This document shows, one piece after another, positions 24,669-34,411 of a stretch of 64,000 bases of DNA; within the stretch, counting starts at the first letter, position 1, and every line of letters begins with the position of its first letter. Position numbers and translations under genes: made by a program. The notes under the pieces were generated by a model. The model made no database searches, was not told where the DNA came from, and saw nothing but the letters and a program-made list of their open reading frames with translations. The stretch comes from Bacilli bacterium (GTDB taxonomy: Bacteria; Bacillota_I; Bacilli_A; RF39; UBA660): NCBI GenBank assembly GCA_017541885.1, contig JAFXYF010000015.1, forward strand, positions 62,001-126,000, in the 5' to 3' direction.

Positions 24669-25790
24669 ATGAGTAAGAATATAGAGATTGCAAAAGAAAA
24701 CTTTTTAAATAAAGAAAAATACTTGAGTAAATATGCAACTAAAAGTAGTGATGCAATAAGACTTAGAGAAGAAGATGATAGTGATATTCGTCCACCTTAC
24801 TTTAGAGATATTGATCGTATAATGTATTCTTTGAGTTATACTAGATATCTTGATAAGACGCAAGTGTTTACTCGTAGTGGAAATGATCATGTTAGTAAAA
24901 GAATTACACATGTACAATTAGTTAGTAAAGTTGCTCGTACAATTGGTAGAGCTCTTAATTTAAATGAGGATTTAATTGAAGCTATTGCTTTAGGACATGA
25001 TATTGGTCATACTCCTTTAGGACATACTGGAGAAGCAATACTTAATGAAATATCTTTGAAGGAATTAAATGAATACTTTGCGCATAATATACAAAGTGTA
25101 CGTCATTTAAACTATGTTGAAAAAGATGGTAGAGGGCTTAATCTTTGTATACAAGTTCTTGATGGTATTATGTGTCATAATGGAGAAATATTAAATCCAG
25201 TATATGAACCTCAAGAAAAGGATGCTAAAGAAGTTATTCGTGAATATGAAGAAGCTTATCATGATTTGAAAAAGGCTAATCAAAATAGACCTATGACATT
25301 AGAGGGATGTGTTGTACGTATCAGTGATGTTATTGGATATATTGGAAGAGATATTGAAGATGCTATTATGATTGGTAAAATAAAAAGAAGTGAAATACCA
25401 GAAAATATAGTTAGTGTATTGGGATGTACTAATAAAGATATTATTAATACTATTATTACTGATATTATAGAGAATAGTATGGATAAGCCTTATATTAAAA
25501 TGAGTAATGAAGTATATAAAGCATTACTTGATTTAAAGGATTTTAATTATAAGCATATTTATAATTATAGTTTTACTAAAGAAGAAAAAGAAAAATATAG
25601 AGATGGTATGGTTCGGATTTATAATCGATATTTAAAAGATATAGAAACAAATAATCAAAATAGTGTTATATTTAGATTCTTAGAGACACAAAAAGAAGAG
25701 TATATGGATAATACTTCTTCTAAGAGAATGGCTATTGATTTTATAGCTGGAATGACTGATGAGATGTTCTTAAGAGAAATAGAGAAATAA
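24669..25790 (+). CDS. dGTP triphosphohydrolase-like HD-domain protein
   Basis: A 373-residue HD phosphohydrolase. The metal-binding and catalytic residues are RITH81, H110-D111, H114 and H119 (GHDIGHTPLGH), followed by D of the RISDVIGY segment near 215, matching the dGTPase family. It probably hydrolyses dNTPs to deoxynucleosides and triphosphate, adjusting nucleotide pools. GGGTGAT precedes the ATG, overlapping the end of the U32 gene, so they are in one operon. Confidence 0.88.
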   Translation: MSKNIEIAKENFLNKEKYLSKYATKSSDAIRLREEDDSDIRPPYFRDIDRIMYSLSYTRYLDKTQVFTRSGNDHVSKRITHVQLVSKVARTIGRALNLNEDLIEAIALGHDIGHTPLGHTGEAILNEISLKELNEYFAHNIQSVRHLNYVEKDGRGLNLCIQVLDGIMCHNGEILNPVYEPQEKDAKEVIREYEEAYHDLKKANQNRPMTLEGCVVRISDVIGYIGRDIEDAIMIGKIKRSEIPENIVSVLGCTNKDIINTIITDIIENSMDKPYIKMSNEVYKALLDLKDFNYKHIYNYSFTKEEKEKYRDGMVRIYNRYLKDIETNNQNSVIFRFLETQKEEYMDNTSSKRMAIDFIAGMTDEMFLREIEK

Positions 25791-25792
25791 TA

Positions 25793-25821
25793 TTGATTTT
25801 TTTAGGGTTTTGTGGTATAAT
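25793..25821 (+). promoter_or_regulatory. Sigma-A promoter
   Basis: TTGATT (25793-25798), 17-base spacer, TATAAT (25816-25821), for the membrane protein at 25866. Confidence 0.75.
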
Positions 25822-25865
25822 TAAATCCGCTTTGTGGGTACTATACCTAAGGAAAGGTTGATAAG

Positions 25866-26522
25866 ATGAAAAATTATATAGTTGATAAAAAGGGAGAAGA
25901 AAAATTTATTCGTGAGGTAAAGAAATGTTCTAATGGAACACTTACTTTAAAGTTTGCAGATGGAAAAGTTTTTAAGAATGTTACTGCTTGTGATGAGAAT
26001 ATTAATAAAATAATTGAAACACAAGAAGCACAAGCTAAAGAAGGTATGATGAATTATAAAACTTTTGTTAAACGTGAACATAATGCTGGAATGGCTATGG
26101 CAGCTTCTGGTTTAGTTACTTTAATGGCAGCTACAGGTGCAACTTATATTCCTCAAATACATGAGGCATTAAGTACACAAAATCCAGTTTTGGTTGCTAC
26201 TGGTATTGGAGCAATTACAGTTTTAGGAATGATTCCTGCTTATTGTAAATTACGTAAGAATAAACAAACTGTTAAAGAAATAGATAAATTACGTTATCGT
26301 GAATCTAATATGGAAGATTTAAAAGCATTCCGTAATTATCCAAATGCTTTAGCTGATGTTAATAGTAAAGTTGCAAACTGGATGAAAAAGGAAAAAGATC
26401 CATTTTCTATATTAAATATAGATAATTATAGTCGTGCTGATTTAGAGCAAATAATATCTAATATTGATGTAGAACAAGCATATAATTTTACATATAAGAA
26501 TGAGAGTCCAAAAACTAAATAA
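25866..26522 (+). CDS. Unknown two-TM membrane protein
   Basis: A 218-residue protein. The N-terminal 55 residues are soluble and contain CSNGTLTLKFADGKVF, a small beta-rich segment. Two hydrophobic hairpin helices follow (about 77-96 and 106-125), then a charged helical tail. No family is recognised. It sits between dgt-like and greA genes with its own promoter, so it need not belong to the surrounding operon. Confidence 0.7.
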   Translation: MKNYIVDKKGEEKFIREVKKCSNGTLTLKFADGKVFKNVTACDENINKIIETQEAQAKEGMMNYKTFVKREHNAGMAMAASGLVTLMAATGATYIPQIHEALSTQNPVLVATGIGAITVLGMIPAYCKLRKNKQTVKEIDKLRYRESNMEDLKAFRNYPNALADVNSKVANWMKKEKDPFSILNIDNYSRADLEQIISNIDVEQAYNFTYKNESPKTK

Positions 26523-26530
26523 TTAGGATA

Positions 26531-26559
26531 TTGAATTCGATAAAAAAATGTGATATACT
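26531..26559 (+). promoter_or_regulatory. Sigma-A promoter of greA
   Basis: TTGAAT (26531-26536), 17-base spacer, TATACT (26554-26559). About 60 bases of leader with a small AGTAGTG/CACTATT hairpin precede the start. Confidence 0.72.
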
Positions 26560-26621
26560 ACTGCAAGTTGAGTCTAGTAGTGATTCACTATTTAGATTTT
26601 TTTATTTTAGAGGTGATTTAA

Positions 26622-27092
26622 ATGGTTAATAAAAATACAGTATATCTAACACAAGAAGGGTTAGATGATTTAAAAAAAGAACTTGATGATTTAATTAACG
26701 TTCGTCGTCCTGAAAATATTCAAGCTATTAAAGAAGCTAGAGCTTTAGGAGATTTATCTGAAAATGCTGAATATGATGCTGCTAGAAACGAACAAGCTCA
26801 AATTGAAGGAAGAATTAAACAACTTGAAAAAATGTTAGAAAATGTTTCTATCATTGCTGAAGTTAATACTGATAAAGTTAGTATTGGAAATACTGTTTCA
26901 ATTAAATATGTTGATGACGATGAAGAAGATGAATATAAGATTGTAGGTAGTCAAGAGGCTGATCCATTTGAAAGTAAAATTTCTAATGAGAGCCCAATTG
27001 CTCAAGCTTTATTTGATCATTCAGTAGGAGACATTGTAACAGTTGAAAGTCCTAACGGAAATTATCAAGTTGAAATTATTGATATAAAATAA
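26622..27092 (+). CDS. greA: Transcription elongation factor GreA
   Basis: A 156-residue factor that rescues backtracked RNA polymerase by stimulating transcript cleavage. The N-terminal coiled coil carries the acidic tip DLSENAEYDAA (near residues 44-54) with the catalytic D and E. The C-terminal FKBP-like domain has SPIAQALF and the GD segment typical of the family. Length is standard. It ends the Bacillus-like gene block; its terminator separates it from the secretion locus. Confidence 0.96.
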   Translation: MVNKNTVYLTQEGLDDLKKELDDLINVRRPENIQAIKEARALGDLSENAEYDAARNEQAQIEGRIKQLEKMLENVSIIAEVNTDKVSIGNTVSIKYVDDDEEDEYKIVGSQEADPFESKISNESPIAQALFDHSVGDIVTVESPNGNYQVEIIDIK

Positions 27093-27116
27093 GCACATTA
27101 AATGTGCTTTTTTTTT
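27091..27116 (+). terminator. Intrinsic terminator of greA
   Basis: AAGCACA (27091-27097), loop, TGTGCTT (27103-27109), long T tract. It marks the left border of the secretion/pilus locus. Confidence 0.9.
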
Positions 27117-27197
27117 GTATTTTTTTGTATATTTACTTTCTATTTTTTTCTAAATAGGTTATACTTAATATGATGATAATAGGGGAGTGTGTACACT

Positions 27198-28751
27198 ATG
27201 ATTATACGTAAGCCTTATGCCTTTTTAATTAAGAACTTTCGTAAAATCCATGTAGCGTTATTATTAATTGGCTTATACATTTTATACAAAACATTTGATA
27301 CTGTACAATTTGTTAATAGATTCATGGATTATGGTATTTATGATTTATATGCTGATCCTATTTCGGGTCACATTACTTTTTGGATGCGTGTTGCAATATT
27401 ATTAGTTGTTGCTGGCACTATTGCATTACTATTCTTATTACTTCATAAGAAGAAACCTTGGAAAGCATATTTAACACCAATCATTGTCTATGTACTTTTA
27501 TTCTTTGTATTAGGAATGATTAGTAGTTTCTTTAGAACATATACTGAGACTGTTGATGCAGCGGATTTAAGATTATCTAGAGATTTACTTATGATCTTTA
27601 TGGTTGGTCAATTACCTGCTTTAGGAGTATTTGTTGTACGTATCTTTGGATTAGATGTTAAAAAATTTGATTTTAATTCAGATCTTGAAGAATTAAATCT
27701 AAGTGAAGAAGATAGAGCAGAAGTTGAAGTTAGCTTTGATTTTGATATTAATACTATTAAGCGTGGATATAAGAGATTTAAAAGAAATGCTGGATACTTT
27801 TATACAGAACATAAATTTATTACAAGAGCAATAGTAGTGCTTATTATTGGAATTATTGCTTATAACTGTTATTCATTCTTCTTTGTTACTAATAAAGTTT
27901 ATAAACAAGGGGATTCATATGAAGCCAATGGTTATACTATTAAAGTAGGAAATGCTTATCTATCTAATAAAGATGGAGCTGGTAAGATTATTTCTAATAA
28001 TAGTAACTTTGTGGTAGTATCAATTACTGTTAAAAATAATATAGAACCTAGAAACTTAGATATAAGTAATTTCCATTTACTTGCTGGTACTAAGAACTAT
28101 GAAGTAACTGAAACTACTTATGCAAAAGAATTTGAAGATTTTGGAACTAGTTATAAAAAAGTAAAGAAATTAAAAAGAGATGAAAGTGTTACTTTTATTG
28201 CAATATATAAAGTAGATAAAGATATACCTAAAAATAAATTTGTATTATGTTATCAAGAAAAGAGTGGACTTTACAAATTAAGACAGATTAAATTGAAAGT
28301 AAAAGATGTTAGTAAAATACAAGATACTGAAGTAGTTGCTTTAGGAGATTACTTCGATGTACCTATATATGGTAAGGAAGATTCACTAAGTATTGATTCA
28401 GTTGTATATGCATCTACAATTACTTATAACACTAATAGTTGTACTAGTACTGAGTGTAATGTAAAGACTAATTCTTATACTGCTCCAGAGGGTTATAAAA
28501 TCATGGAAATTACATTCTCTTCAGACGAATATGAAGCCAAAAACATGATTGACTTTTTGAATAAGTATGGTAGAATTAATTATAAGGATAGTAGAGGAAA
28601 AGCTAAAGATATGGGCATCGAAGTAGCAATCACTAAAAAGTACTTTGGCAAGAAGGTTTATCTGACTGTTCCGGCTGATTTTGAATCATTTGAAGAAGTA
28701 AGTTTAGACATTATAATTCGTGATAAACATTACAGTTATCAATTATCATAG
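27198..28751 (+). CDS. Five-TM protein with DUF4352-like ectodomain, locus start
   Basis: A 517-residue protein. Four spans lie within residues 18-155 (near 18-36, 60-82, 92-112 and 130-152). A fifth (near 212-232) follows a cytoplasmic acidic and basic segment. The ectodomain starts at GDSYEANGYTIKVG near 243, a DUF4352-like beta-sandwich, with a second beta-rich region containing CTSTEC. ATG 27198 is ten bases after AGGGGAG; the GTG at 27189 is too close. A TATACT at 27160-27165 is a weak promoter candidate. It heads the co-directional locus and may be an assembly-platform or regulatory membrane component. Confidence 0.75.
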   Translation: MIIRKPYAFLIKNFRKIHVALLLIGLYILYKTFDTVQFVNRFMDYGIYDLYADPISGHITFWMRVAILLVVAGTIALLFLLLHKKKPWKAYLTPIIVYVLLFFVLGMISSFFRTYTETVDAADLRLSRDLLMIFMVGQLPALGVFVVRIFGLDVKKFDFNSDLEELNLSEEDRAEVEVSFDFDINTIKRGYKRFKRNAGYFYTEHKFITRAIVVLIIGIIAYNCYSFFFVTNKVYKQGDSYEANGYTIKVGNAYLSNKDGAGKIISNNSNFVVVSITVKNNIEPRNLDISNFHLLAGTKNYEVTETTYAKEFEDFGTSYKKVKKLKRDESVTFIAIYKVDKDIPKNKFVLCYQEKSGLYKLRQIKLKVKDVSKIQDTEVVALGDYFDVPIYGKEDSLSIDSVVYASTITYNTNSCTSTECNVKTNSYTAPEGYKIMEITFSSDEYEAKNMIDFLNKYGRINYKDSRGKAKDMGIEVAITKKYFGKKVYLTVPADFESFEEVSLDIIIRDKHYSYQLS

Positions 28752-28759
28752 GAGGATTT

Positions 28760-30565
28760 ATGCAAAAGAAATATATGAAAACAATTAGATTAGTTGTAGT
28801 TTTTGCAATTATTGGCGCTTTTGTTTGGTTCTTAGTATTATCGCCTATGATTACATTTAGAAATAATGAAAAAGTATTAAAAGATGCTGCTGTCAGATAT
28901 TTTGAATTAAATAAAGAACAATTACCTACAGGAGAAAGAGTAAAAACTCTTTCTTTAAACACGTTATATAAGAAAGCATATTTAAAAGAAGATTTCAAAG
29001 CACCTTATTCAAATAACTTATGTTCATTAGAGAATAGTTGGGTTAAGGTAAGACGTGAAAATGGTGAATATAAATATTATGCATATTTAGATTGTGGATT
29101 TATGAAATCATCAATTGATCATACTGGACCACAAATTAAATTAGAAGGCAAAGAAGATATGACCATTAATATGGGAGAAGAATTTACTGATCCTGGAGTA
29201 AAGAGTGTGGTAGATGATACTGATGGTAAACTTGATACTGATGGAGTTACTATTAAGGGAGAAGTAAATACAAAGAAAGCTGGTACGTACGAAATTGTGT
29301 ATACAGCTTTTGATGGTTTTAGTAATAAAAGTGAAGTTACAAGAAAAGTTAAAGTTGTTAAATCTTTAATTAGTACTGTTAAAAAAGATTTAGGCGATGA
29401 GACAAATTATAAAGGCTTCCCTGAAAACAATTTTGTATTATTATCAAATATGATGTTTATGATTTATGGAATAGATAGTAATAATAATGTAATACTTGTA
29501 CAAGATGAAGATGTTTCAAATGTTAACTTTAATAAAATTGATAAATGGCTAGATGAAGTATATTTAGAACATTTTACAGAAGAAGCTAAGAAATTTTTAG
29601 TAAAGTCAAAGTTCTGTGATATGACAATTAAGAGTGATGAAGATTTAAAAGCAAAGGCATGCAAATCTTATACAAAAGAAAGATATGCTTATATTCCTTC
29701 TAATGTAGAAGTTAATTTAGCTCAAGAAAAAGAAGATAATTTCATGAAAACATACACTATGTCTTGGATTGCGGCTAAGAAAGATAATAATGAAGCTTAT
29801 CTAACAAGAGCATTTTTCTTTGGTAAAGCCGAAGACAATGATTTCTTTCTTGAAAAAACTAAAACAAATTATGGAGTTCGTCCAATGATTGTTGTTAAGG
29901 GTGACTCATTAATAGTTGCTGGAGATGGAACTGAGGAAAATCCTTATTCATTTGGAGAAACAAAGAAGGCTAAGGGTGGATCTTTACTTAATAAAAGATA
30001 TCCTGGTGAGTATATAACAAGCAATGGTTATATTTGGAGAATAATGGAAGTTGAGGATGATGGTACTATTAAAGTTATTTCTAATTCGACTTTGAAAGAT
30101 ACTTCAGATAGACCAAAGATTACATCAATGGATGAGTCTAAAGGTATCAAATATGATCCTAAAAATAAAAATAGTCATGCTTATAAAATTAATAATCAAG
30201 CGAGTGAATATATTGATATTTCTATATTTACAACACATGAAATTTCAATCCCTGTATATAAGAAGAATATTACTTATGGAGAAGTAGAAAAATATAATAA
30301 ATATAAAGTTAAGTTATCTGCTCCTTGCATGCATGATATGTTTAGTGCACAAGCAGTTGCTTATGAAAATAATTATTCTTATTGGTTGTGTGATACAGTT
30401 CCAAGTGCTGAAAGAAAAGCTGGTGCTGTTACTGATATAGGAGTTCCTGTTGATGAGATTCCAGCATACTATGATTTTGGTATGCGTGTAGTTGGATTCT
30501 TAAAGAAGGATACTGTAATTAGTAGTGGAGCTGGAACAATAAATTCTCCGTATAAATTAAAATAG
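28760..30565 (+). CDS. One-TM surface protein with Ig-like (DUF5011) domain
   Basis: A 601-residue protein. A single N-terminal span (residues 8-30) is followed by KDAAVRYFE...LP, and then a C...YKYYAYLDCG block that recurs in the gene at 52956. A DUF5011/Ig-like module follows (about 118-195: GPQIKLEG, EEFTDPGV, AGTYEIVYTAFDGFSN). Two later copies of a beta-rich domain end in GTEENPYSF and GTINSPYKLK. The hydrophobic N-terminus without a clear signal-peptidase site resembles a pilin-type anchor, but no G-x4-E prepilin site is clear. Likely an exposed structural component of the locus. The next gene is the sortase, 14 bases away. Confidence 0.75.
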   Translation: MQKKYMKTIRLVVVFAIIGAFVWFLVLSPMITFRNNEKVLKDAAVRYFELNKEQLPTGERVKTLSLNTLYKKAYLKEDFKAPYSNNLCSLENSWVKVRRENGEYKYYAYLDCGFMKSSIDHTGPQIKLEGKEDMTINMGEEFTDPGVKSVVDDTDGKLDTDGVTIKGEVNTKKAGTYEIVYTAFDGFSNKSEVTRKVKVVKSLISTVKKDLGDETNYKGFPENNFVLLSNMMFMIYGIDSNNNVILVQDEDVSNVNFNKIDKWLDEVYLEHFTEEAKKFLVKSKFCDMTIKSDEDLKAKACKSYTKERYAYIPSNVEVNLAQEKEDNFMKTYTMSWIAAKKDNNEAYLTRAFFFGKAEDNDFFLEKTKTNYGVRPMIVVKGDSLIVAGDGTEENPYSFGETKKAKGGSLLNKRYPGEYITSNGYIWRIMEVEDDGTIKVISNSTLKDTSDRPKITSMDESKGIKYDPKNKNSHAYKINNQASEYIDISIFTTHEISIPVYKKNITYGEVEKYNKYKVKLSAPCMHDMFSAQAVAYENNYSYWLCDTVPSAERKAGAVTDIGVPVDEIPAYYDFGMRVVGFLKKDTVISSGAGTINSPYKLK

Positions 30566-30579
30566 AAAGGAAAGGTAGT

Positions 30580-31416
30580 ATGAGCGGTAGAAAAAAGAAA
30601 TTGAGCGATAGACTCAAAAGGTACAATGTATTGCTAATAATTGCTTTAATTGTACTGATGTTATTACTAGGGGTACTAATGATCTTCCAAATCTTTGGTA
30701 ATAACGATTATTACAAAGTGGTTTCTCGAGAAGATAATATCGAAAAATCAAAACAAAATGATAATGGAGATCATGAAACTATAGGATGGGTAAGAGTTCA
30801 AGGAACTAATATCGACTATCCTGTATATGGAATTCTTTCACAAGAATTTGACTATCCTGTTGTTTCAACATCATTTACTTGGTCTTTGAATAAAGATTCT
30901 GATTATCATAATACAATGGTTATTTATGGTCATAATATTATGAATTTAGGTCCTTATCCAAGAGTACATGATGATGACTTCGACAGAATGGAAGAACTTA
31001 TGGGATTTGTTTATCCTGATGTTGCTGAGAAAAATCAATATATTCAACTTACTATGAATGGTGAGAATTATTTATATAAGATTTTTGCAGCAGGATTCAT
31101 TGATCAATTTACACTTGATTCTCTTCCAAAGGGAGAATATCCTGATGATGTTAGAAACAAGTATATTGAACTTGTAAAAGAAAATTCAATTTATGATTAC
31201 GATGTTGACTTAAAAGATGATGATAAAATCTTAAGTGTAGTTACTTGTACAAGATTCTTAGGAAGTGATTTTAGTAATGACTTTATGATTACTGGTAGAC
31301 TTGTAAGAGTTGGAGAAGAAGTTGATCAGTATAAAGTTCATCGTAATAAGAATTATGATAAAGTTTATGAAATTTTGAAAGGAGCTGAGGGTGATGAATC
31401 CGAAGAAAATGCTTAA
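30580..31416 (+). CDS. Sortase, class B-like
   Basis: A 278-residue transpeptidase with an N-terminal membrane anchor (residues 16-38). The catalytic triad is visible: H118 in IYGHN, C223 in VVTCTRF, and R240 in TGRLVR. The domain starts at IGWVRVQGTNIDYPV, as in SrtB-type enzymes. Sortases link proteins to the wall or polymerise pilins. No LPxTG-like sorting signal with a C-terminal hydrophobic tail is present in any product of the window, so its substrate is elsewhere or unusual. The next gene overlaps its 3' end by 23 bases. Confidence 0.92.
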   Translation: MSGRKKKLSDRLKRYNVLLIIALIVLMLLLGVLMIFQIFGNNDYYKVVSREDNIEKSKQNDNGDHETIGWVRVQGTNIDYPVYGILSQEFDYPVVSTSFTWSLNKDSDYHNTMVIYGHNIMNLGPYPRVHDDDFDRMEELMGFVYPDVAEKNQYIQLTMNGENYLYKIFAAGFIDQFTLDSLPKGEYPDDVRNKYIELVKENSIYDYDVDLKDDDKILSVVTCTRFLGSDFSNDFMITGRLVRVGEEVDQYKVHRNKNYDKVYEILKGAEGDESEENA

Positions 31417-34396
31417 AAGATTAATTGGGGTTGCGTTATTAGTATTTGTTCTTTGCTTTTCTTTTTCAGTTTTAGCAAAACCAGTCAATCCTGACGATGG
31501 TTCTGGAAATACTCCAACAACTGATACTGGTACTGGCAATAATACTACTGGAAATAATACTACTGGAAACAACTCTACAAATAGTCAAACTAAAGATCCT
31601 GTAGTAGTTGTACCTTATTCAAAATGTGGTCAAAAATCATGTACAAAAGGTTCAGAATCAACAGTTGTTGTTAATAAATATGGTTTGCAACTAACATATT
31701 CTAAAGGTCAATTTAAAGTAGAAATGCTAAAAAGTGTAAAAGATGGAGTTTATTTTACTATTGCTAAAATAAATGGTTATGCTGCTCCAGCTGATGTAGC
31801 TAGCAAAAAGATTGAATATCTTCATCCTGTAACTTTTACAGCAAAGGGAACATATGATGATCCTGATTCTGGATTAGAAGGAGTTCTAGTTGAACTTAAA
31901 TCTTCTGATTGTGTGTATAATTCAATGAGTTCTTGTTATTGGGATCATTTAGAAGCTACTATGTTTACTACAGATGGAGTTTTAGAGCCTGTGTTTTCAG
32001 AAGTATCTTATAAAATTGGTTCTCTTGTAGATGCTAATTATCTTGCTTATACTATTGATTGTACAAATAATACTGTTAGAGCTAATGGTACTACTCAAAC
32101 AATTAAGAGAGGATCTGGTTCTTTTGAAGATAAATTCTGTTATGCAAAAGAACATGCTTCTAAAAAATATTCATCTGGTATTAGCAATAGAAATAATGAT
32201 GAATTAATTACATTTAAGTGTGATTATAAATTAGAAAGTATTCCTGCTAATGAATCAACTTTAGTAGGAGATAAATATTTTACAAATAAACAATATTTAT
32301 ATGGTGTGTCTACTTATTCAGAAAGTACAAATCTTGTTTATCATTACACACCAAGTTATGAAAATAAAGATACTACAATTTCTTGTGATGTAACTTGTGA
32401 AGAGGCAGTTGAGGTTGAATATGGACCTCCAGTTGCTTCTGCTGCAGGTATGTGTTTTGAATATAAAGTTCGTGTTACAAGCCGTGTATCATGTAATATG
32501 TCTAAAGCACCTTCTTCTGCAGATTTATGTAAATCACAAATTTGTTCTCCAAGACCACAATGTTACCATAGTGGTGGAGAAGTTTATGAACAAGCTGGTC
32601 CAAATACAGACTTTGATTCTTGTGTAAAGAAATGTGATGGTGGAATTTATTCTAAAAAATGTTCTACATCATGCTATAAGAAAGTTTATGGTGACATTTC
32701 TGCTTATGCAAAAACTAATGGTGTTTATTATGATGAAGTTTTTGGTATTAAATTAAGTCGTAATTATAATAAAGGTGTAAATGCTTGGAAGCAAAGAGAT
32801 TTAGCTGGATGTGTTGGATATTATGATAGAAGTAATGGTTCTACTACATCTGATTGGCATGGTAAAAATGAAACTATTCCTGGTAGATGGTATTGTGCTA
32901 ATGGTTGGGCATATAAACCAGGAAAAGGATATCAATATTATAAATTCTTCTATGGTGATAAAGATGGATTCTTCCGTAAATACTATGATAATTGGAGACC
33001 ATGTGATGCAGATTGTAAATGGGAAGAATGTCCAGGGGATATTTATTTAAATAATTATGTTCCATGTAAAACTGTTATGACAGAAGGTTCTGAAGATTGG
33101 AAAAATTATTGTATAACTAGTGGTCAATATGCAGGCTATGTTAATATTCTTGAATATGACTGTGCTAAGAACCAAGAAAGATATAATAATTTAGTTAAAC
33201 AATGTCAAAGTATGGCTTCTTGTTCAACTACTCAAGCTGAATTTACTATTTCTGCAAGCTATACTAAACTTGGACAAACTAAGGAAACTACAATTAATTT
33301 CCCTTATAATTCAAATGCTGATTACTTAAAACATGGTAATCCAGTTAGTTCATCACAAACAAGTAAAACTTCAACATTACTTCCAGATTATCCTGAAAAA
33401 GATCAAGGTATCTTAGGATGTTATCAAACTGGAGGAGATAAAAACTTATATCGTTCTACTTGGGGATTCCCAGGATCTTGGAGAAACTTAAAGACTAATG
33501 AAGTATCTTATGATCCAGCAGTAGATAAAGAAAATCAAGGATCTGCCGATGGTGGTGGAAATAAATCAATTTGGTTTGCATTCCCTGGTAAGTTCTGTAT
33601 TCCAGGAGACGCTAAGAACATAAATGGTGCTTGGTGGAATGCTTATAAACATAGACAACTTGTTAATACAGGAGTAATTGGAGATTTATCAGTATCTCAA
33701 GATGCTCAACTTGGTGCTGAATGTATTGGTGAAGGTTCAGTTATGAATCCACCTGCAAATTATGCACCTGAGAAATATAATATTAAAGCTCATGCTAAAG
33801 ACTTTGGATACTTTGGATGGGATATTGATATTGAATGCTTCTATGCAATCAATGATAATCCTATAAATACAAGTAATGATGAATGTATTGAACCTGTTCA
33901 AGGAGAGGCATATAGAGTTCGTTCTACTGATTTAGAGAACTTATTCCCAGCTGCAGATGGATCTGATTTAGCTTCACCTGACACTGCTGGTAGAAAACCT
34001 GGATTTAACTGGTCAGAATATGCAGTTAATACAAAAAATACTGAATATAAATCTAACCCAGTTAAATACATGCAAGCATTACAAGAAGCTGCTAAGAAAG
34101 CAAAAGATGGTAGTGCAGAAATGTATACAAACGATAATCTAGATTATCAATTCTACTTGACTCCAAAAGTTCTTCGTGAAATGCGTAAGGATAAAGCTGG
34201 TTCAGGTGGATCAAATTACACAGCATTTAGTGATAGTGGATTTACACTAGATAACAATGGTGTAGGACGTTACTACAGTAAGAAGATTCGTAATTTAGGT
34301 AGTGATAATAAACTTCCATTAAATAACGATTCACTATATTGTAACAATATGGTTAACTGGCAAATGCCTGGTTGTGACACCATTCATAATGATTAG
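31394..34396 (+). CDS. 1000-residue secreted cysteine-rich protein
   Basis: A Sec signal peptide (residues 1-28, SVLA cleavage region) is followed by a T/G/N-rich linker with three TGNNT units (residues near 46-60). A long domain rich in C, Y, W and G follows. I count 35 cysteines after the signal, many in CxxxC pairs (CNMS..CKSQIC, CVKKC, CSTSC), implying extensive disulfide bonding. There is no C-terminal membrane anchor and no sorting motif. ATG 31394 is placed nine bases after AAAGGAG. Size, secretion and position make it a candidate tip, adhesin or cargo of the machinery. No family recognised. Confidence 0.78.
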   Translation: MNPKKMLKRLIGVALLVFVLCFSFSVLAKPVNPDDGSGNTPTTDTGTGNNTTGNNTTGNNSTNSQTKDPVVVVPYSKCGQKSCTKGSESTVVVNKYGLQLTYSKGQFKVEMLKSVKDGVYFTIAKINGYAAPADVASKKIEYLHPVTFTAKGTYDDPDSGLEGVLVELKSSDCVYNSMSSCYWDHLEATMFTTDGVLEPVFSEVSYKIGSLVDANYLAYTIDCTNNTVRANGTTQTIKRGSGSFEDKFCYAKEHASKKYSSGISNRNNDELITFKCDYKLESIPANESTLVGDKYFTNKQYLYGVSTYSESTNLVYHYTPSYENKDTTISCDVTCEEAVEVEYGPPVASAAGMCFEYKVRVTSRVSCNMSKAPSSADLCKSQICSPRPQCYHSGGEVYEQAGPNTDFDSCVKKCDGGIYSKKCSTSCYKKVYGDISAYAKTNGVYYDEVFGIKLSRNYNKGVNAWKQRDLAGCVGYYDRSNGSTTSDWHGKNETIPGRWYCANGWAYKPGKGYQYYKFFYGDKDGFFRKYYDNWRPCDADCKWEECPGDIYLNNYVPCKTVMTEGSEDWKNYCITSGQYAGYVNILEYDCAKNQERYNNLVKQCQSMASCSTTQAEFTISASYTKLGQTKETTINFPYNSNADYLKHGNPVSSSQTSKTSTLLPDYPEKDQGILGCYQTGGDKNLYRSTWGFPGSWRNLKTNEVSYDPAVDKENQGSADGGGNKSIWFAFPGKFCIPGDAKNINGAWWNAYKHRQLVNTGVIGDLSVSQDAQLGAECIGEGSVMNPPANYAPEKYNIKAHAKDFGYFGWDIDIECFYAINDNPINTSNDECIEPVQGEAYRVRSTDLENLFPAADGSDLASPDTAGRKPGFNWSEYAVNTKNTEYKSNPVKYMQALQEAAKKAKDGSAEMYTNDNLDYQFYLTPKVLREMRKDKAGSGGSNYTAFSDSGFTLDNNGVGRYYSKKIRNLGSDNKLPLNNDSLYCNNMVNWQMPGCDTIHND

Positions 34397-34411
34397 GAGG
34401 GATGAGAGAGT

